Numbered from the stretch's first letter, positions 43,010-51,902 are shown. The stretch is 64,000 bases of DNA from JAPOXR01 sp965214695 (GCA_965214695.1 OZ243967.1:2976001-3040000); one strand, 5' to 3'. The notes: generated by a model not told the origin, from the letters alone. A program made the numbers and translations.

Positions 43010-44812
43010 ATGACCGACAGAAACGACAATCCGGACCGGGACGACGGCGAGCGGCTGAAAGCCAATCTCTCGCGGCTCGAGGAGTTGAGCCGGCGACTCG
43101 TCGCCGTGCTGGCAAGGCACCGGCCGGAAAAACCGGAACTGTCCGGGCCGGGGCAGGAATTCCTGGCCAATGCCGGTTCGGCCTGGATGCATGATGCCGT
43201 CACCAATCCCGGCAAGCTGCTCGAACGGCAGGTCGGATTCTGGGGAAAATCCCTCGAACTCTGGAGCGATGCCCAGGAGGCCCTGCTCGGTGACAGTTCC
43301 GAACAGCGGAAGGAACCGGCCAACAGGGATCGCCGATTTCGCAACGAACTCTGGGATTCGAATCCGTATTTCCGGCTGGTCAAGGAACAGTACCTGCTCA
43401 ATTCCGAGGCCATCACCGCCGCGGTCCGGGAGATGGACAGTCTCGAGGACAAGGATCGTCACCGGCTCGAATTCTTTGCCCGGCAGATCGTCGACATGAT
43501 GAGCCCGTCGAATTTTCTGGCGACCAACCCGGAAGCGCTGGCCAGGGCGGTGGAGACCGAAGGTGATTCGCTGGTCCGGGGGCTGGAGAACCTGGTCGCC
43601 GATCTCGAGCGCAATGATGGCGAGCTGTCTATCACCCTGTCCGACCCCGACGCATTCCGGGTTGGGAAGAATCTCGCCACCACCGAAGGGTCGGTGGTGT
43701 TCCGTAACGAGCTGTTCGAGCTGATCCAGTATGCGCCGCGGACAGGGAGGGTCAGGCGGGTTCCATTGCTGATCATTCCGCCCTGGATCAACAAATTCTA
43801 CATCCTGGACCTGAAGCCGGAGAACAGCTTCATCCGCTGGGCCGTCGAGCAGGGACTCACCGTGTTCGTGGTCAGCTGGGTCAATCCGGGGCCGGAGCAT
43901 CGCGAGGTCGGCATGGACGCCTATGCGTCCAGGGGCTGCCTTGCCGCCGTCAGGGAGGTGCTCGCCATCACCGGCGAGGAGCAGACCAACGTCGTCGGCT
44001 ACTGCATCGGCGGCACCCTGCTGGCGCTGGTGCTCGCCTGGATGTCCAGGGTTGGCGACCGGTCGGTCAGGTCGGCGACCTTCCTGACCACCCTGACCGA
44101 TTTTGCCGATCTCGGCGAATTGGCGGTGTTCGTGCAGGATGATTTCCTGGATGCGATCAGGGGCGAGGTGCAGGAAAAAGGATATCTGCCCGCGAAATAC
44201 ATGTCGCGAACATTTTCCTACATGCGCGCCAATGACCTGGTCTACGGGCCGGCAATCCGCTCCTACATGATGGGCGAGGCGCCTCCCGCCTACGACCTCT
44301 TGTATTGGAACGGCGATTCGACCAACCTGCCGGCGAAGATGACCATCGAGTATCTGGACCGCCTGTGCATGGCGAACGAGTTCTCGAAAGGCGAATTCAC
44401 GCTGTTGGACGAGACGGTCTCGACGGCCGACATCAGGCACCCGTTGATGGCCATCGCCTGCGAGACCGATCACATTGCCGCCTGGCGAAGCTCCTTTGCC
44501 GGCATCGGCAGGATGCGCAGCAGGAGCAGGCGTTTCGTGCTGTCCCAATCCGGCCACATTGCCGGGATCATCAACCCGGCGGACAAGGAAAAATACGGTC
44601 ATTTCGTCAATGCGAAGCTGACCGGCGATGCCGATGCATGGCTGGAGGATGCCGAGTTCACGCCGGGTTCATGGTGGAACCGGTGGGCAGGCTGGATCGG
44701 CCGCAGATCCGGCGGCATGGTTGACCCGCGACAGCTTGGCGGTCCCGGCCATCCCGAGCTGTGCCCGGCGCCCGGCACCTATGTGCACGGGTCGGGAGCC
44801 GACCGGGGCTGA
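43010..44812 (+). CDS. phaC: Class I polyhydroxyalkanoate synthase
   Basis: About 600 residues, the class I length. The lipase-like box is GYCIGG with catalytic Cys332. The aspartate is in ACETDHIAAW and the histidine in SQSGHIAGI. PPWINKFYILDL and ENSFIRWAVEQGLTVFVVSWVNP are canonical. It polymerises 3-hydroxyacyl-CoA. The ATG at 43010 is used, and a TTG four codons earlier is possible. It is divergent from phaZ. phaR lies 5.6 kb downstream, beyond an inserted segment. Confidence 0.95.
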   Translation: MTDRNDNPDRDDGERLKANLSRLEELSRRLVAVLARHRPEKPELSGPGQEFLANAGSAWMHDAVTNPGKLLERQVGFWGKSLELWSDAQEALLGDSSEQRKEPANRDRRFRNELWDSNPYFRLVKEQYLLNSEAITAAVREMDSLEDKDRHRLEFFARQIVDMMSPSNFLATNPEALARAVETEGDSLVRGLENLVADLERNDGELSITLSDPDAFRVGKNLATTEGSVVFRNELFELIQYAPRTGRVRRVPLLIIPPWINKFYILDLKPENSFIRWAVEQGLTVFVVSWVNPGPEHREVGMDAYASRGCLAAVREVLAITGEEQTNVVGYCIGGTLLALVLAWMSRVGDRSVRSATFLTTLTDFADLGELAVFVQDDFLDAIRGEVQEKGYLPAKYMSRTFSYMRANDLVYGPAIRSYMMGEAPPAYDLLYWNGDSTNLPAKMTIEYLDRLCMANEFSKGEFTLLDETVSTADIRHPLMAIACETDHIAAWRSSFAGIGRMRSRSRRFVLSQSGHIAGIINPADKEKYGHFVNAKLTGDADAWLEDAEFTPGSWWNRWAGWIGRRSGGMVDPRQLGGPGHPELCPAPGTYVHGSGADRG

Positions 44813-44947
44813 CCGGATGGCGGCCTGACATGGCAAGCGTCGGATGCGTGTCCCCGGGGAGGAAGGGGCAGGGATGACAACATCCCTGTTGCCAGCGCCC
44901 GATCTCGGGCGGATGCCGGGTCGGTGGGGCCATGCCGGAGCCGGGAA

Positions 44948-46276
44948 TTGAGCGGGCGTAAGCCGGTCGAAGCCGGTGACTTGATCGCCCCGCCTCCGGT
45001 GCCGTCCGACGGCGATCTTCCCGACGAGGTTGACGTTGCCATTGTCGGCGCCGGGATCATCGGCATTACCACTGCGCTGTTTCTGGCCGAACGGGGTCTC
45101 CGGGTCGCGGTCTTCGAGAAGGGGCAGGTTGCATGCGAGCAATCCTCCCGCAACTGGGGCTGGGTCCGACAGATGGGCCGTGACCCGGTCGAGGTTCCGC
45201 TCTGCATCGAGAGCCTGAAGCTCTGGAGCAGCTTCAAGCAGCACTACCAAGTCGATACCGGATTCAGGCAGACCGGGATCACCTATCTGTGCCGCACCGA
45301 TGCCGAGATCGGCAAGGCCGAAGGCTGGGCCGCTACCGGCGCGCAATTCGGGCTGCCGCAGCAAGTTCTCGATCGGCCGCGAATCATGCGGATGCTGGAA
45401 GGGGCCGGCCCGGGTTTCGTTTATGGCCTGCACACCGAGAGCGACGGCCGGGCCGAACCGGCAATCGCCGCGCCGCGGCTTGCCGGGGTCGCCAGGAGGG
45501 CTGGCGTCCGACTGTTCACCGGCTGCGCCGTCCGCGGCATCGAACGGACCGCCGGCCGGGTCTCGGCGGCGGTGGTCGAAAGCGGCCGGGTGCGTTGCGG
45601 TGCGGTGGTCGTGGCCGCCGGTGCCTGGTCCAGGCTGTTTCTCGGCAGGATGGGGGTGCGGTTTCCGGCGCTGCGGATCATTGCCACCGCCGGCAGGATC
45701 AGCGCCGCGCCGGGTGCCCCGGACATGCCGATCGGCGGCGGCGACTTCGCCTTCAGGCGCCGGCTGGATGGCGGGTTCACCATTGCATTTCGCAACCGGA
45801 GCACGGCCCCGGTGGTTCCCGACAGTTTTCGGTCGGCCCGGGAGTTCTGGCCGCTTCTGAAGACGAGCTGGCGCGGCCTGCGCTTTGAATTCGGCCGGGA
45901 ATTTGCCAGGGAGATGTCGATTCCCCGTCATTGGCCGCTGGACGGCATCTCGCCATTCGAGACCTGCCGGGTTCTCGACCCGCCGCCCGACCATGACTTC
46001 AACCACCGGGCCGTGGCGGCGCTCAGGCAGGCATTTCCGGTCTTCCGCAACAGTGAATTGACCCATGGCTGGGCCGGGCAGATTGACGTCATGCCGGATG
46101 AAATCCCGGTGATCGACCAGGTCGAGGATGTGCCGGGCGTGCATGTCGCATCCGGGTTTTCCGGTCACGGATTCGGAATCGGCCCGGGCGCCGGCCGGTT
46201 GATGGCCGAACTGGTCGCCGGCGACCGCCCATGCGTCGACCCGGCGCCCTTCCGATTGTCACGCTTCACGTCGTGA
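44948..46276 (+). CDS. FAD-dependent amine/amino-acid oxidoreductase (DAO family), 3' end altered by a duplication
   Basis: About 442 residues of the D-amino-acid-oxidase-like family. VAIVGAGIIGITTALFLAER is the FAD-binding segment, EQSSRNWGWVRQMGRD is typical of the glutamylputrescine/amine oxidase branch, and GFSGHGFGIGPGAGRLMAEL near the C terminus closes the FAD site. Substrate is unknown. The last 467 bases before the end are repeated at 48992-49458. The two copies diverge just before the stop: here the protein ends FTS, while the second copy continues with FTFRPAAG. So this gene lost its original last codons to an insertion but is probably still functional. The TTG at 44948 has GGAG seven bases upstream. 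GTG at 44924 is an alternative. Confidence 0.85.
   Translation: MSGRKPVEAGDLIAPPPVPSDGDLPDEVDVAIVGAGIIGITTALFLAERGLRVAVFEKGQVACEQSSRNWGWVRQMGRDPVEVPLCIESLKLWSSFKQHYQVDTGFRQTGITYLCRTDAEIGKAEGWAATGAQFGLPQQVLDRPRIMRMLEGAGPGFVYGLHTESDGRAEPAIAAPRLAGVARRAGVRLFTGCAVRGIERTAGRVSAAVVESGRVRCGAVVVAAGAWSRLFLGRMGVRFPALRIIATAGRISAAPGAPDMPIGGGDFAFRRRLDGGFTIAFRNRSTAPVVPDSFRSAREFWPLLKTSWRGLRFEFGREFAREMSIPRHWPLDGISPFETCRVLDPPPDHDFNHRAVAALRQAFPVFRNSELTHGWAGQIDVMPDEIPVIDQVEDVPGVHVASGFSGHGFGIGPGAGRLMAELVAGDRPCVDPAPFRLSRFTS
45803..46269. repeat. 467-bp direct repeat, copy 1
   Basis: It matches 48992-49458 at a constant offset of 3189 bases with one mismatch found by eye (C at 46249, G at 49438). It covers the 3' third of the FAD oxidase gene. 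The interval 46270-48991 between the copies holds hipBA and a transposase remnant. Confidence 0.95.
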
Positions 46277-47042
46277 GCCCCCGGGACAGATCGGGTGCCG
46301 TCCCGAGCCACACGCAACATTGTCAGGAATGGGTGCCAGACCGTAAGACCCCGGCTCGTGGCGCAAGACTTCGGGCAAGGCGGCCAGCGGTGCTGGCGCG
46401 AGCCTTCCGAGCGGCATCACGTATTCGGTTTGTCAGATTCGATGCCTGGATAGGTGGGAAGGTACCACACGACAATGCACATCGATGAACCTGCTGGTGT
46501 GTGCTTCGGCAAGGCCTGCGATTTGATCCCGGAGAATGAGCGCCGACTTGCGGGGAAGACACGAAGCAGGTTCGGGGCCACCAATCCGACCTGCCTGGCC
46601 TTCGCCACCATCCGCCACCGGAGAGGGCACTCGAAGAGATGCCTGATGCCGGCGGCACGCTTCACATGATCTTCAAGCCGGGCCTCCGGTGCCCGGGGCA
46701 GGTGGAGACGGCCTCACGGCTTCAGCGATCCGGGGAAAGTTATCACCGGAGTGAAGTTCAGGGATGGCATCGAGGTCATCAAGGAAGCAGACCCGGACGA
46801 CAACTCAGACTATCAGCCAGCAAGGACCGCCGCTCGATGATGTCCCGAACACCGGATTTGGCAATTGCCCGGCTCGCACCGCGCCTTGCTCGGCTGTTCG
46901 CCCACCGTGATTGTCGCTCCATAGCCCACGTTCGGCAGCCAGAACCACAGCACCGAGGATCTGGTTATGGCTACGGCGACCTGACCCCAATTCGCTTGTT
47001 CGGATAAGGGTGCAACTTCGTACCAGGAAAGCGCGACCAGCT
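46277..47042. other. Left part of the inserted segment, possible transposase remnant
   Basis: About 770 bases with no intact gene. A plus-strand stretch in one frame near 46729-46840 reads ITGVKFRDGIEV and ends with a stop, which faintly resembles the C terminus of a transposase, but the family is not certain. A 77-codon minus-strand frame overlapping the hipA stop (46813-47046) has no recognised motif. Confidence 0.35.
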
Positions 47043-48344
47043 TCAACTCAACAGGTGCAACCTTGCCTTCAACACGCCGTCGATTGAAAATTGCAACGCC
47101 TCCGGGAAGTCGTCTGGAAGCCGGTTGATCGTGGCGTCTACGATATTCTGCGATGTGTCCTGCAACTCTTCGAACAGGCTCCGCACGGCCGCGCGGGACA
47201 ATCCAGACTGAACTCCGGTCTCGACAATATGTCGGCCAACGATATTTGCCACCTTGTAGTGGTTTGACTTGCCGAAACTCATGGCGAGCTTGAAATGTTT
47301 CCGCTCCATCTGGCGGGCATCGACGGCCGGCTGCGCCGTCAAGACATCATACAGCGGCGTCATGCGGAAACGCCCGCCCGGCCAGAGATTGACGCTGAAG
47401 TTCTTGCCATGCCCGTCCGTTGCGCCGAATAGCCAGAACAGGATGTTCGCTTTGAAAAAATCGTATCGGTCCTTGTTGGGATCATCGCTTCCCAGCAGGA
47501 GGGCCATGATGTCAGTGATCCCGGGGCCACCTTCATTCTGGTATTTTTGAGTAGAAACGACGGAGAGCGCTTGACAGCAGTCTTCCTGCGGAAGTCGGAT
47601 CAGCCGACCATCATGCGTCCAGTGCCGATCAAAACGCTGGACAACCAGCGCCCGCTTGTCGCCGAATTGAGCCATCTCGACATTCGCCGCCCGAAGGCCG
47701 AACCCCTCTATCAGCTTCAGGCAGAGGTATTCATTTTCAACGCTGTCTGACAGGTCCAAGCCATTGGGCAGCTTGCCAATTTGCGGCTTGATGATATGGG
47801 TGGTCGGTGTCGTGCCGGTTGGCTCTATCCACTGGCCATCATGACGCAGAAGCGCCGTCTTTTCCTGTGCGCCAGCCACGGAAATTCGGAAATCATTCTC
47901 CCGAAGGATACCCAGCGGCGCGAGATCGAGATCGTTCAGCATCGCTTCGATCTGAGCCTCGTTGACCGGTTCCCCCGTCAATTCGGACATCGGCTGTGGC
48001 TCCATCCCATCGGGGAGAAACTGGAGTGCTCCGATACAATCTCGCCCGATTCGTGACAGCAGGCTGAAGGCATCCACGCCCTCGGCCCCAACCTGTTCTG
48101 CGACCCTTTGGCGGATGAGGTCACGGTCAGGCAACAAGTTGTCAAGGACCGCCATCACAGGAGCGCCGCTGTAGCTGTTTTCCCGCAAGGGCAATGACAA
48201 AGACACCGGCATCCGGTGCTCCCAGTCGAGCCAATCTTGCGCATAAGCAAAACTGATTGCGCCTGAGGGCTCACGGACCATTTGCCCCGCAAGACGCGAG
48301 TTCAGAAAGACGTTCAACGAAGTATGGCTGCGCTTGCGGCCCAT
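47043..48344 (-). CDS. hipA: HipA serine/threonine kinase toxin
   Basis: 433 residues, close in pattern to Escherichia coli HipA, which phosphorylates glutamyl-tRNA synthetase and causes growth arrest and persistence. The activation loop ISVAGAQEKT is at 154-163, with autophosphorylated Ser155 (Ser150 in E. coli). DSVENEYLCLKL, LVVQRFDRHW and LPQEDCCQAL follow, and the catalytic Asp310 and Asn-Phe are in FGATDGHGKNFSV. TPLYDVLTAQP is the metal-site region. It starts at ATG 48344, one base after the hipB stop. The gene lies inside the segment bracketed by the 467-bp repeats, so it was probably acquired. All catalytic residues look intact. Confidence 0.95.
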   Translation of the reverse strand: MGRKRSHTSLNVFLNSRLAGQMVREPSGAISFAYAQDWLDWEHRMPVSLSLPLRENSYSGAPVMAVLDNLLPDRDLIRQRVAEQVGAEGVDAFSLLSRIGRDCIGALQFLPDGMEPQPMSELTGEPVNEAQIEAMLNDLDLAPLGILRENDFRISVAGAQEKTALLRHDGQWIEPTGTTPTTHIIKPQIGKLPNGLDLSDSVENEYLCLKLIEGFGLRAANVEMAQFGDKRALVVQRFDRHWTHDGRLIRLPQEDCCQALSVVSTQKYQNEGGPGITDIMALLLGSDDPNKDRYDFFKANILFWLFGATDGHGKNFSVNLWPGGRFRMTPLYDVLTAQPAVDARQMERKHFKLAMSFGKSNHYKVANIVGRHIVETGVQSGLSRAAVRSLFEELQDTSQNIVDATINRLPDDFPEALQFSIDGVLKARLHLLS

Positions 48345-48345
48345 G

Positions 48346-48597
48346 TCAGAAGATGTCCTCAAACCCGTCCAATGCGCCTTTACTGCGCTCTGTCACGGTG
48401 ATCTCGAGGTCCAGCGCCGCAATCAGATCAAGAACCGTTGCCAGCTTTGTGCCACCGCTTCCGTTCTCAAACCTGGAAATCGTCTCTTGCCAGACGCCGC
48501 TCTTCGAGGCGAGTTCCTTCTGGGTAAGGTTCCTTGCTTTCCGTGCCTGGCGGATTGCGTGGCCCATATTTTTTGACGTTCGAACGAGATGCTTCAT
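48346..48597 (-). CDS. hipB: HipB-type HTH antitoxin
   Basis: 83 residues with a Cro/C1-type helix-turn-helix: AIRQARKARNLTQKELASKSGVWQETISRFENG. The tail ITVTERSKG is like the beta-strand that HipB uses for dimerisation. It represses the operon and inhibits HipA. The ATG at 48597 has AGGAG eight bases upstream and is preferred to earlier in-frame ATGs at 48618 and 48627. It is directly upstream of hipA with one base between. Two inverted repeats lie upstream. Confidence 0.9.
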   Translation of the reverse strand: MKHLVRTSKNMGHAIRQARKARNLTQKELASKSGVWQETISRFENGSGGTKLATVLDLIAALDLEITVTERSKGALDGFEDIF

Positions 48598-48628
48598 GAC
48601 TGTTCTCCTGTCATTCATATGGCCCACG

Positions 48629-48687
48629 GATCATAAATCGTCAATATGATCTTAGGACCATAAAATAAAAACTTGATCTGCAGATCA
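48629..48687 (-). promoter_or_regulatory. hipBA operator/promoter region
   Basis: Two candidate HipB sites: GATCATA-N9-TATGATC (48629-48651) and the perfect 14-base palindrome TGATCTGCAGATCA (48674-48687). Both contain GATC-A half sites. A TTGACG on the minus strand lies within the first, with a weak -10 (CATATG) 17 bases on. The region is clearly AT-rich compared with its surroundings. Confidence 0.55.
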
Positions 48688-48820
48688 TGAGATCGACTCT
48701 ACCATGGGGTGTGATCTTCGTATGGCGCGGCATTCCTGTCCCCAGGGCTGCAAGAACGAATCACGCCGCCAGCGCCAGCTCCCGGTCGGCATTGGCGGTC
48801 TCGCCCTTCGCCGGCGGCCT

Positions 48821-48991
48821 CTATGGCTTCCAGCTCCTGGCCAGCCTGGCCCATGCCTGACCTGCGCGGCCCGACTTGGCCAGTGACTGGAAGGTCAGCA
48901 CCCCCTGGCCACCGTCACGCCCCCAGCGCTTCATGCGACAGGAGATCAAAGTTTTGTTGGCAGCCTCCACCGGCCGTTGACAAGGCCCCAT
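48821..48991 (-). pseudogene. C-terminal transposase remnant, ISKra4-like
   Basis: A minus-strand frame of 56 codons reads PVEAANKTLISCRMKRWGRD, then GGQGVLTFQSLAKSGR and GQAWARL. This matches the end of transposases of the ISKra4 group, whose C-terminal pattern is roughly VVEAANKTL-x3-RMKR...WGRDGGQGVLTFR. The N-terminal majority is absent: the frame runs straight into the second copy of the 467-bp repeat at 48992. This places a mobile-element scar exactly at the junction of the duplication. The family name is from memory of the motif and is moderately sure. Confidence 0.6.
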
Positions 48992-49458
48992 ACGGCCCCG
49001 GTGGTTCCCGACAGTTTTCGGTCGGCCCGGGAGTTCTGGCCGCTTCTGAAGACGAGCTGGCGCGGCCTGCGCTTTGAATTCGGCCGGGAATTTGCCAGGG
49101 AGATGTCGATTCCCCGTCATTGGCCGCTGGACGGCATCTCGCCATTCGAGACCTGCCGGGTTCTCGACCCGCCGCCCGACCATGACTTCAACCACCGGGC
49201 CGTGGCGGCGCTCAGGCAGGCATTTCCGGTCTTCCGCAACAGTGAATTGACCCATGGCTGGGCCGGGCAGATTGACGTCATGCCGGATGAAATCCCGGTG
49301 ATCGACCAGGTCGAGGATGTGCCGGGCGTGCATGTCGCATCCGGGTTTTCCGGTCACGGATTCGGAATCGGCCCGGGCGCCGGCCGGTTGATGGCCGAAC
49401 TGGTCGCCGGCGACCGCCCATGCGTCGACCCGGCGCCGTTCCGATTGTCACGCTTCAC
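48992..49458. repeat. 467-bp direct repeat, copy 2
   Basis: Second copy of 45803-46269 with one visible mismatch at 49438. It begins immediately after the transposase remnant. Confidence 0.95.
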
Positions 49459-49480
49459 CTTCAGGCCCGCGGCCGGCTGA
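48992..49480 (+). pseudogene. Orphaned 3' fragment of the FAD oxidase gene
   Basis: Encodes the same C-terminal 155 residues as the FAD oxidase at 44948, in the same frame and strand, then continues with FTFRPAAG and a stop. It lacks the FAD-binding N terminus, so it cannot be functional on its own. The extra residues probably represent the original end of the gene before the hipBA segment was inserted with duplication. Confidence 0.88.
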
Positions 49481-49672
49481 CTGGCGTGCAGCTGCCAGCC
49501 CGGCTCCCATGCAGACCCCGGTGCCCGCCGGCCGTTGCTCAATGACAGCGCATCGGCCTTCCGGCTCCCGGGCAGACCCAGGTGCCCAACTGCATGGCAC
49601 TTGCAGCATGGTATGGTAAGAACGGCCCTGGAATCCGACCCGGCCGCCTCGACATGAGGCATAGGAGGATCC

Positions 49673-50233
49673 ATGCTCTGGGGACGCGAACAACCGACAG
49701 ACATCGTTCGTCTTGGCATCACGCTTCTTCACGTGGAGCCGAAGGTTGCAAGGCGGATGGATGTGCCTGCGGATACCGATATCGATTGTCTTCACCTGTA
49801 CATCCAGGCGGCGATGGGATGGAAGAACATCCATACCTGGTGGTTCGATGCGTATCGGTATGGCCAGAAAATGGACTGGTGCGATATTGACTGGGATGAA
49901 AAATACGACACCACCCTTCGCGACATCATCGCCTTCCTGCAAGGCAAGCAGGAATTCTTGTACACCTATGATTTCAAGGATTGCTGGGAGCACAGGATCC
50001 GGATCGGAAAGAGCCAGCCGGTACGCGGTGACCGGCGCTACCCGTATCTCGTCTCCGGGACCGGACGCTGTCCGCTCGAGGATATCGGCGGTCCGCGGGG
50101 CCACGCCGAATTTCTCAAGGCCCGCAATGACACCGAATCGGAATACCGGGACTACTTCACCGGGCCCATGGCCTGGGACCCGGACGATGCCCAGCTTGAC
50201 GCAAGAAGAGCAAGCCTCGGCTGTCTTCCCTGA
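49673..50233 (+). CDS. Plasmid pRiA4b ORF-3 family protein
   Basis: 186 residues of the PRiA4_ORF3 family: ITLLHVEPKVARRMDVPADTDIDCLHLYIQAAMGWKNIHTWWF at the N terminus, then YTYDFKDCWEHRI and YPYLVSGTGRCPLEDIGGP, and a C-terminal FTGPMAWDPDDAQLD. These are the invariant parts of the family (LHxxIQxxMGWxxxHLxxF, YDFGDxWxHxI, GxxxCPPEDxGG). Function is unknown. The family was named from a plasmid gene and is often on mobile DNA. The ATG at 49673 has AGGAGG six bases upstream. It lies about 190 bases after the duplicated FAD oxidase end. Confidence 0.9.
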   Translation: MLWGREQPTDIVRLGITLLHVEPKVARRMDVPADTDIDCLHLYIQAAMGWKNIHTWWFDAYRYGQKMDWCDIDWDEKYDTTLRDIIAFLQGKQEFLYTYDFKDCWEHRIRIGKSQPVRGDRRYPYLVSGTGRCPLEDIGGPRGHAEFLKARNDTESEYRDYFTGPMAWDPDDAQLDARRASLGCLP

Positions 50234-50461
50234 CAGGACGACGGGACGCTCCCGTCCGGGAAAGGGCGCGCCTTGTCTGCCCGGTCGGTGCAGGTGGTCG
50301 CCACCATGGCGACGGCGCTCCTGCGATGCGGGCATTGCCCATCATGCCGGACAATCGATCCGGCCGCCTCCCGGCGCCGCTGCCCGGATTTCACGATCGG
50401 CGGCGAATGTGCTATTCCGTGCAGGCGCAGGATTCCTGAACCTCAGCAGTCACAGTTAGCC

Positions 50462-51013
50462 ATGTCCGGACCGACCAGCCCCCTCCTGATCAAGCGCTAT
50501 GCCAGTCGCCGGCTGTACAACACCGAGTCCAGCGACTACGTGACCCTGCAGGAGATCGCCGACACCATCCGCTCCGGCCGGGATGTCCGCATCATCGACC
50601 GGAAGACCGGCGACGACCTGACCCGGCAATACCTGGTGCAGATCATTGCCGAGCATGAAGCGAGGGGCGAGCAGGTCCTGCCGCTGGAGGTATTGACCGA
50701 GATCGTCCGCACCTGCAATGATCAGGCGGGAGACGCAATTCCGCAATTCCTGGAAATGTCGTTCCGGATGTTCAAGGAAAGCCAGGAAAGCGTCATGGAG
50801 AGTGTGCAGGCAATGTCGGATCCGAGGCATGTCTGGAGCGAATTCGAAAAGCGGCAAAAGGAGTTTGCTGCCGCCATCTTCGAAGGCTGGACCGGAAAGG
50901 CGCCAGCCGCAGGCGATTCCGGCCCGATCCAGCAAGGCAGCGGGCCTCAATCCGAACTTGACCAGATAAAGAAACAGCTTGCGGAACTGCAGTCGAGGGT
51001 GTCCAATCTGTAG
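50462..51013 (+). CDS. phaR: Polyhydroxyalkanoate synthesis repressor
   Basis: 183 residues. IKRYASRRLYNTESSDYVTLQEIADTIRSGRDVRIIDRKTGDDLT is the N-terminal DNA-binding domain of PhaR, with the hallmark KRY-x2-RRLYNT. The middle part QYLVQIIAEHE and LTEIVRTCNDQAGDAIPQFLEMSF is the PHB accumulation regulatory domain. The end is a Gln-rich coiled coil (DQIKKQLAELQSRVSNL). PhaR represses phasin and biosynthesis genes and is released by the polymer. The start ATG 50462 aligns with the family. phaC and phaZ are about 6-9 kb upstream. Confidence 0.95.
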   Translation: MSGPTSPLLIKRYASRRLYNTESSDYVTLQEIADTIRSGRDVRIIDRKTGDDLTRQYLVQIIAEHEARGEQVLPLEVLTEIVRTCNDQAGDAIPQFLEMSFRMFKESQESVMESVQAMSDPRHVWSEFEKRQKEFAAAIFEGWTGKAPAAGDSGPIQQGSGPQSELDQIKKQLAELQSRVSNL

Positions 51014-51038
51014 GCAGGCCGCAACGGGATCGTGAATC

Positions 51039-51845
51039 ATGTCGACACCAGGGAAGCGATTTTCAGAACTGATCCTTGACGATATTGCGCTGCAACTGCA
51101 CGACGCGGTCAAGAGCAGGGAGATGATCGATCCGCCCAGCGAAACGCACGGGATCGATTACGCCGCCGCGGTTGAGGTGCGTCGCCGAATGGCCAATTTG
51201 CTTGGCCGCTATGCCGGAATGCCATGCGGCTTCAAACTTGCCTTCACATCGCCGGCGACCCAGGAACTGCTGGGAATCCGGTCGCCGGAATTCGGTTTCC
51301 TGTTTTCGGACTTCAAGATCGCGCATGGCGAGGCAATCGATGCCTCGACACTGTGCGAACCCTATGCCGAACCTGAAGTTGCGTTCGTGATGGACAAGGA
51401 TTTGGAAGGGCCGGGAGTGACCGAGGAACAGGCAAGGGATGCAATCCGGGGCGCGGTTCCGGCCATTGAAATCGTCGATTCCCGGATTGGCCTGCACAAG
51501 GCGAAGACCGTGGACATGGTGGCCGACAATGTCCTGTTCGGCAGGATGGTCCTCGGCGACCGGGTCTTCGACCTGGACGAGGTTGACCTGGTGGATACGC
51601 CGGTGCGGATCACGGTGGATGACAAGACGATCGACAGCAGGACCGGCCACGTGATGGGCAATCCGGTTGCCGCCGTTGTCTGGCTGGCGAACAGGCTGGC
51701 CGAGACCGGGGGACGGGAGGGGTCGATCTCGAAGAATGACATCATCATGTCCGGCTCCTGCACCAGGTATCTGCCGGTGCAAAAGGGTAGCACGGTGGAT
51801 GCCGATTTCGGACCCATGGGCGCCCTTCACCTGGAGTTTGTCTGA
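51039..51845 (+). CDS. 2-keto-4-pentenoate hydratase / HpcG-family protein, second copy
   Basis: 268 residues of the MhpD/HpaH fold: MPCGFKLAFTSPATQELLGI, then the metal-binding EPEVAFVMDKDL with the Glu-x-Glu type site near residue 108 (YAEPEVAF), PAIEIVDSRIG, and SGSCTRYLPVQKGSTVDADFG. It is related to, but distinct from, HpaH at 12204. It may hydrate a 2-oxo-alkenoate from another meta-cleavage route, or be a related decarboxylase. No ring-cleavage genes are next to it. It is 25 bases downstream of phaR, possibly co-transcribed. Confidence 0.82.
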   Translation: MSTPGKRFSELILDDIALQLHDAVKSREMIDPPSETHGIDYAAAVEVRRRMANLLGRYAGMPCGFKLAFTSPATQELLGIRSPEFGFLFSDFKIAHGEAIDASTLCEPYAEPEVAFVMDKDLEGPGVTEEQARDAIRGAVPAIEIVDSRIGLHKAKTVDMVADNVLFGRMVLGDRVFDLDEVDLVDTPVRITVDDKTIDSRTGHVMGNPVAAVVWLANRLAETGGREGSISKNDIIMSGSCTRYLPVQKGSTVDADFGPMGALHLEFV

Positions 51846-51860
51846 CTGGATTGGCTGCCC

Positions 51861-51902
51861 AGTACCGGGCCGTCCGAAGTCGATGTCCCGGCCCGGGGTA
51901 CT
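51861..51902. terminator. Hairpin between converging hydratase and amidotransferase genes
   Basis: AGTACCGGGCCG (51861-51872) pairs with CGGCCCGGGGTACT (51889-51902) with a two-base bulge. It lies exactly between two gene ends that face each other, fitting a two-way terminator. No T-run is present. Confidence 0.45.

Noticed and set aside
44669..46168. Minus-strand frame opposite phaC end and the FAD oxidase, with a related frame at 48821-49357
   Set aside because: It is open because the sense strand codes. The recurrence simply follows from the 467-bp direct repeat.
46813..47046. 77-codon minus-strand frame starting at the hipA stop
   Set aside because: Overlap with hipA suggests coupling, but no recognisable fold, a TTG start and no conservation evidence.
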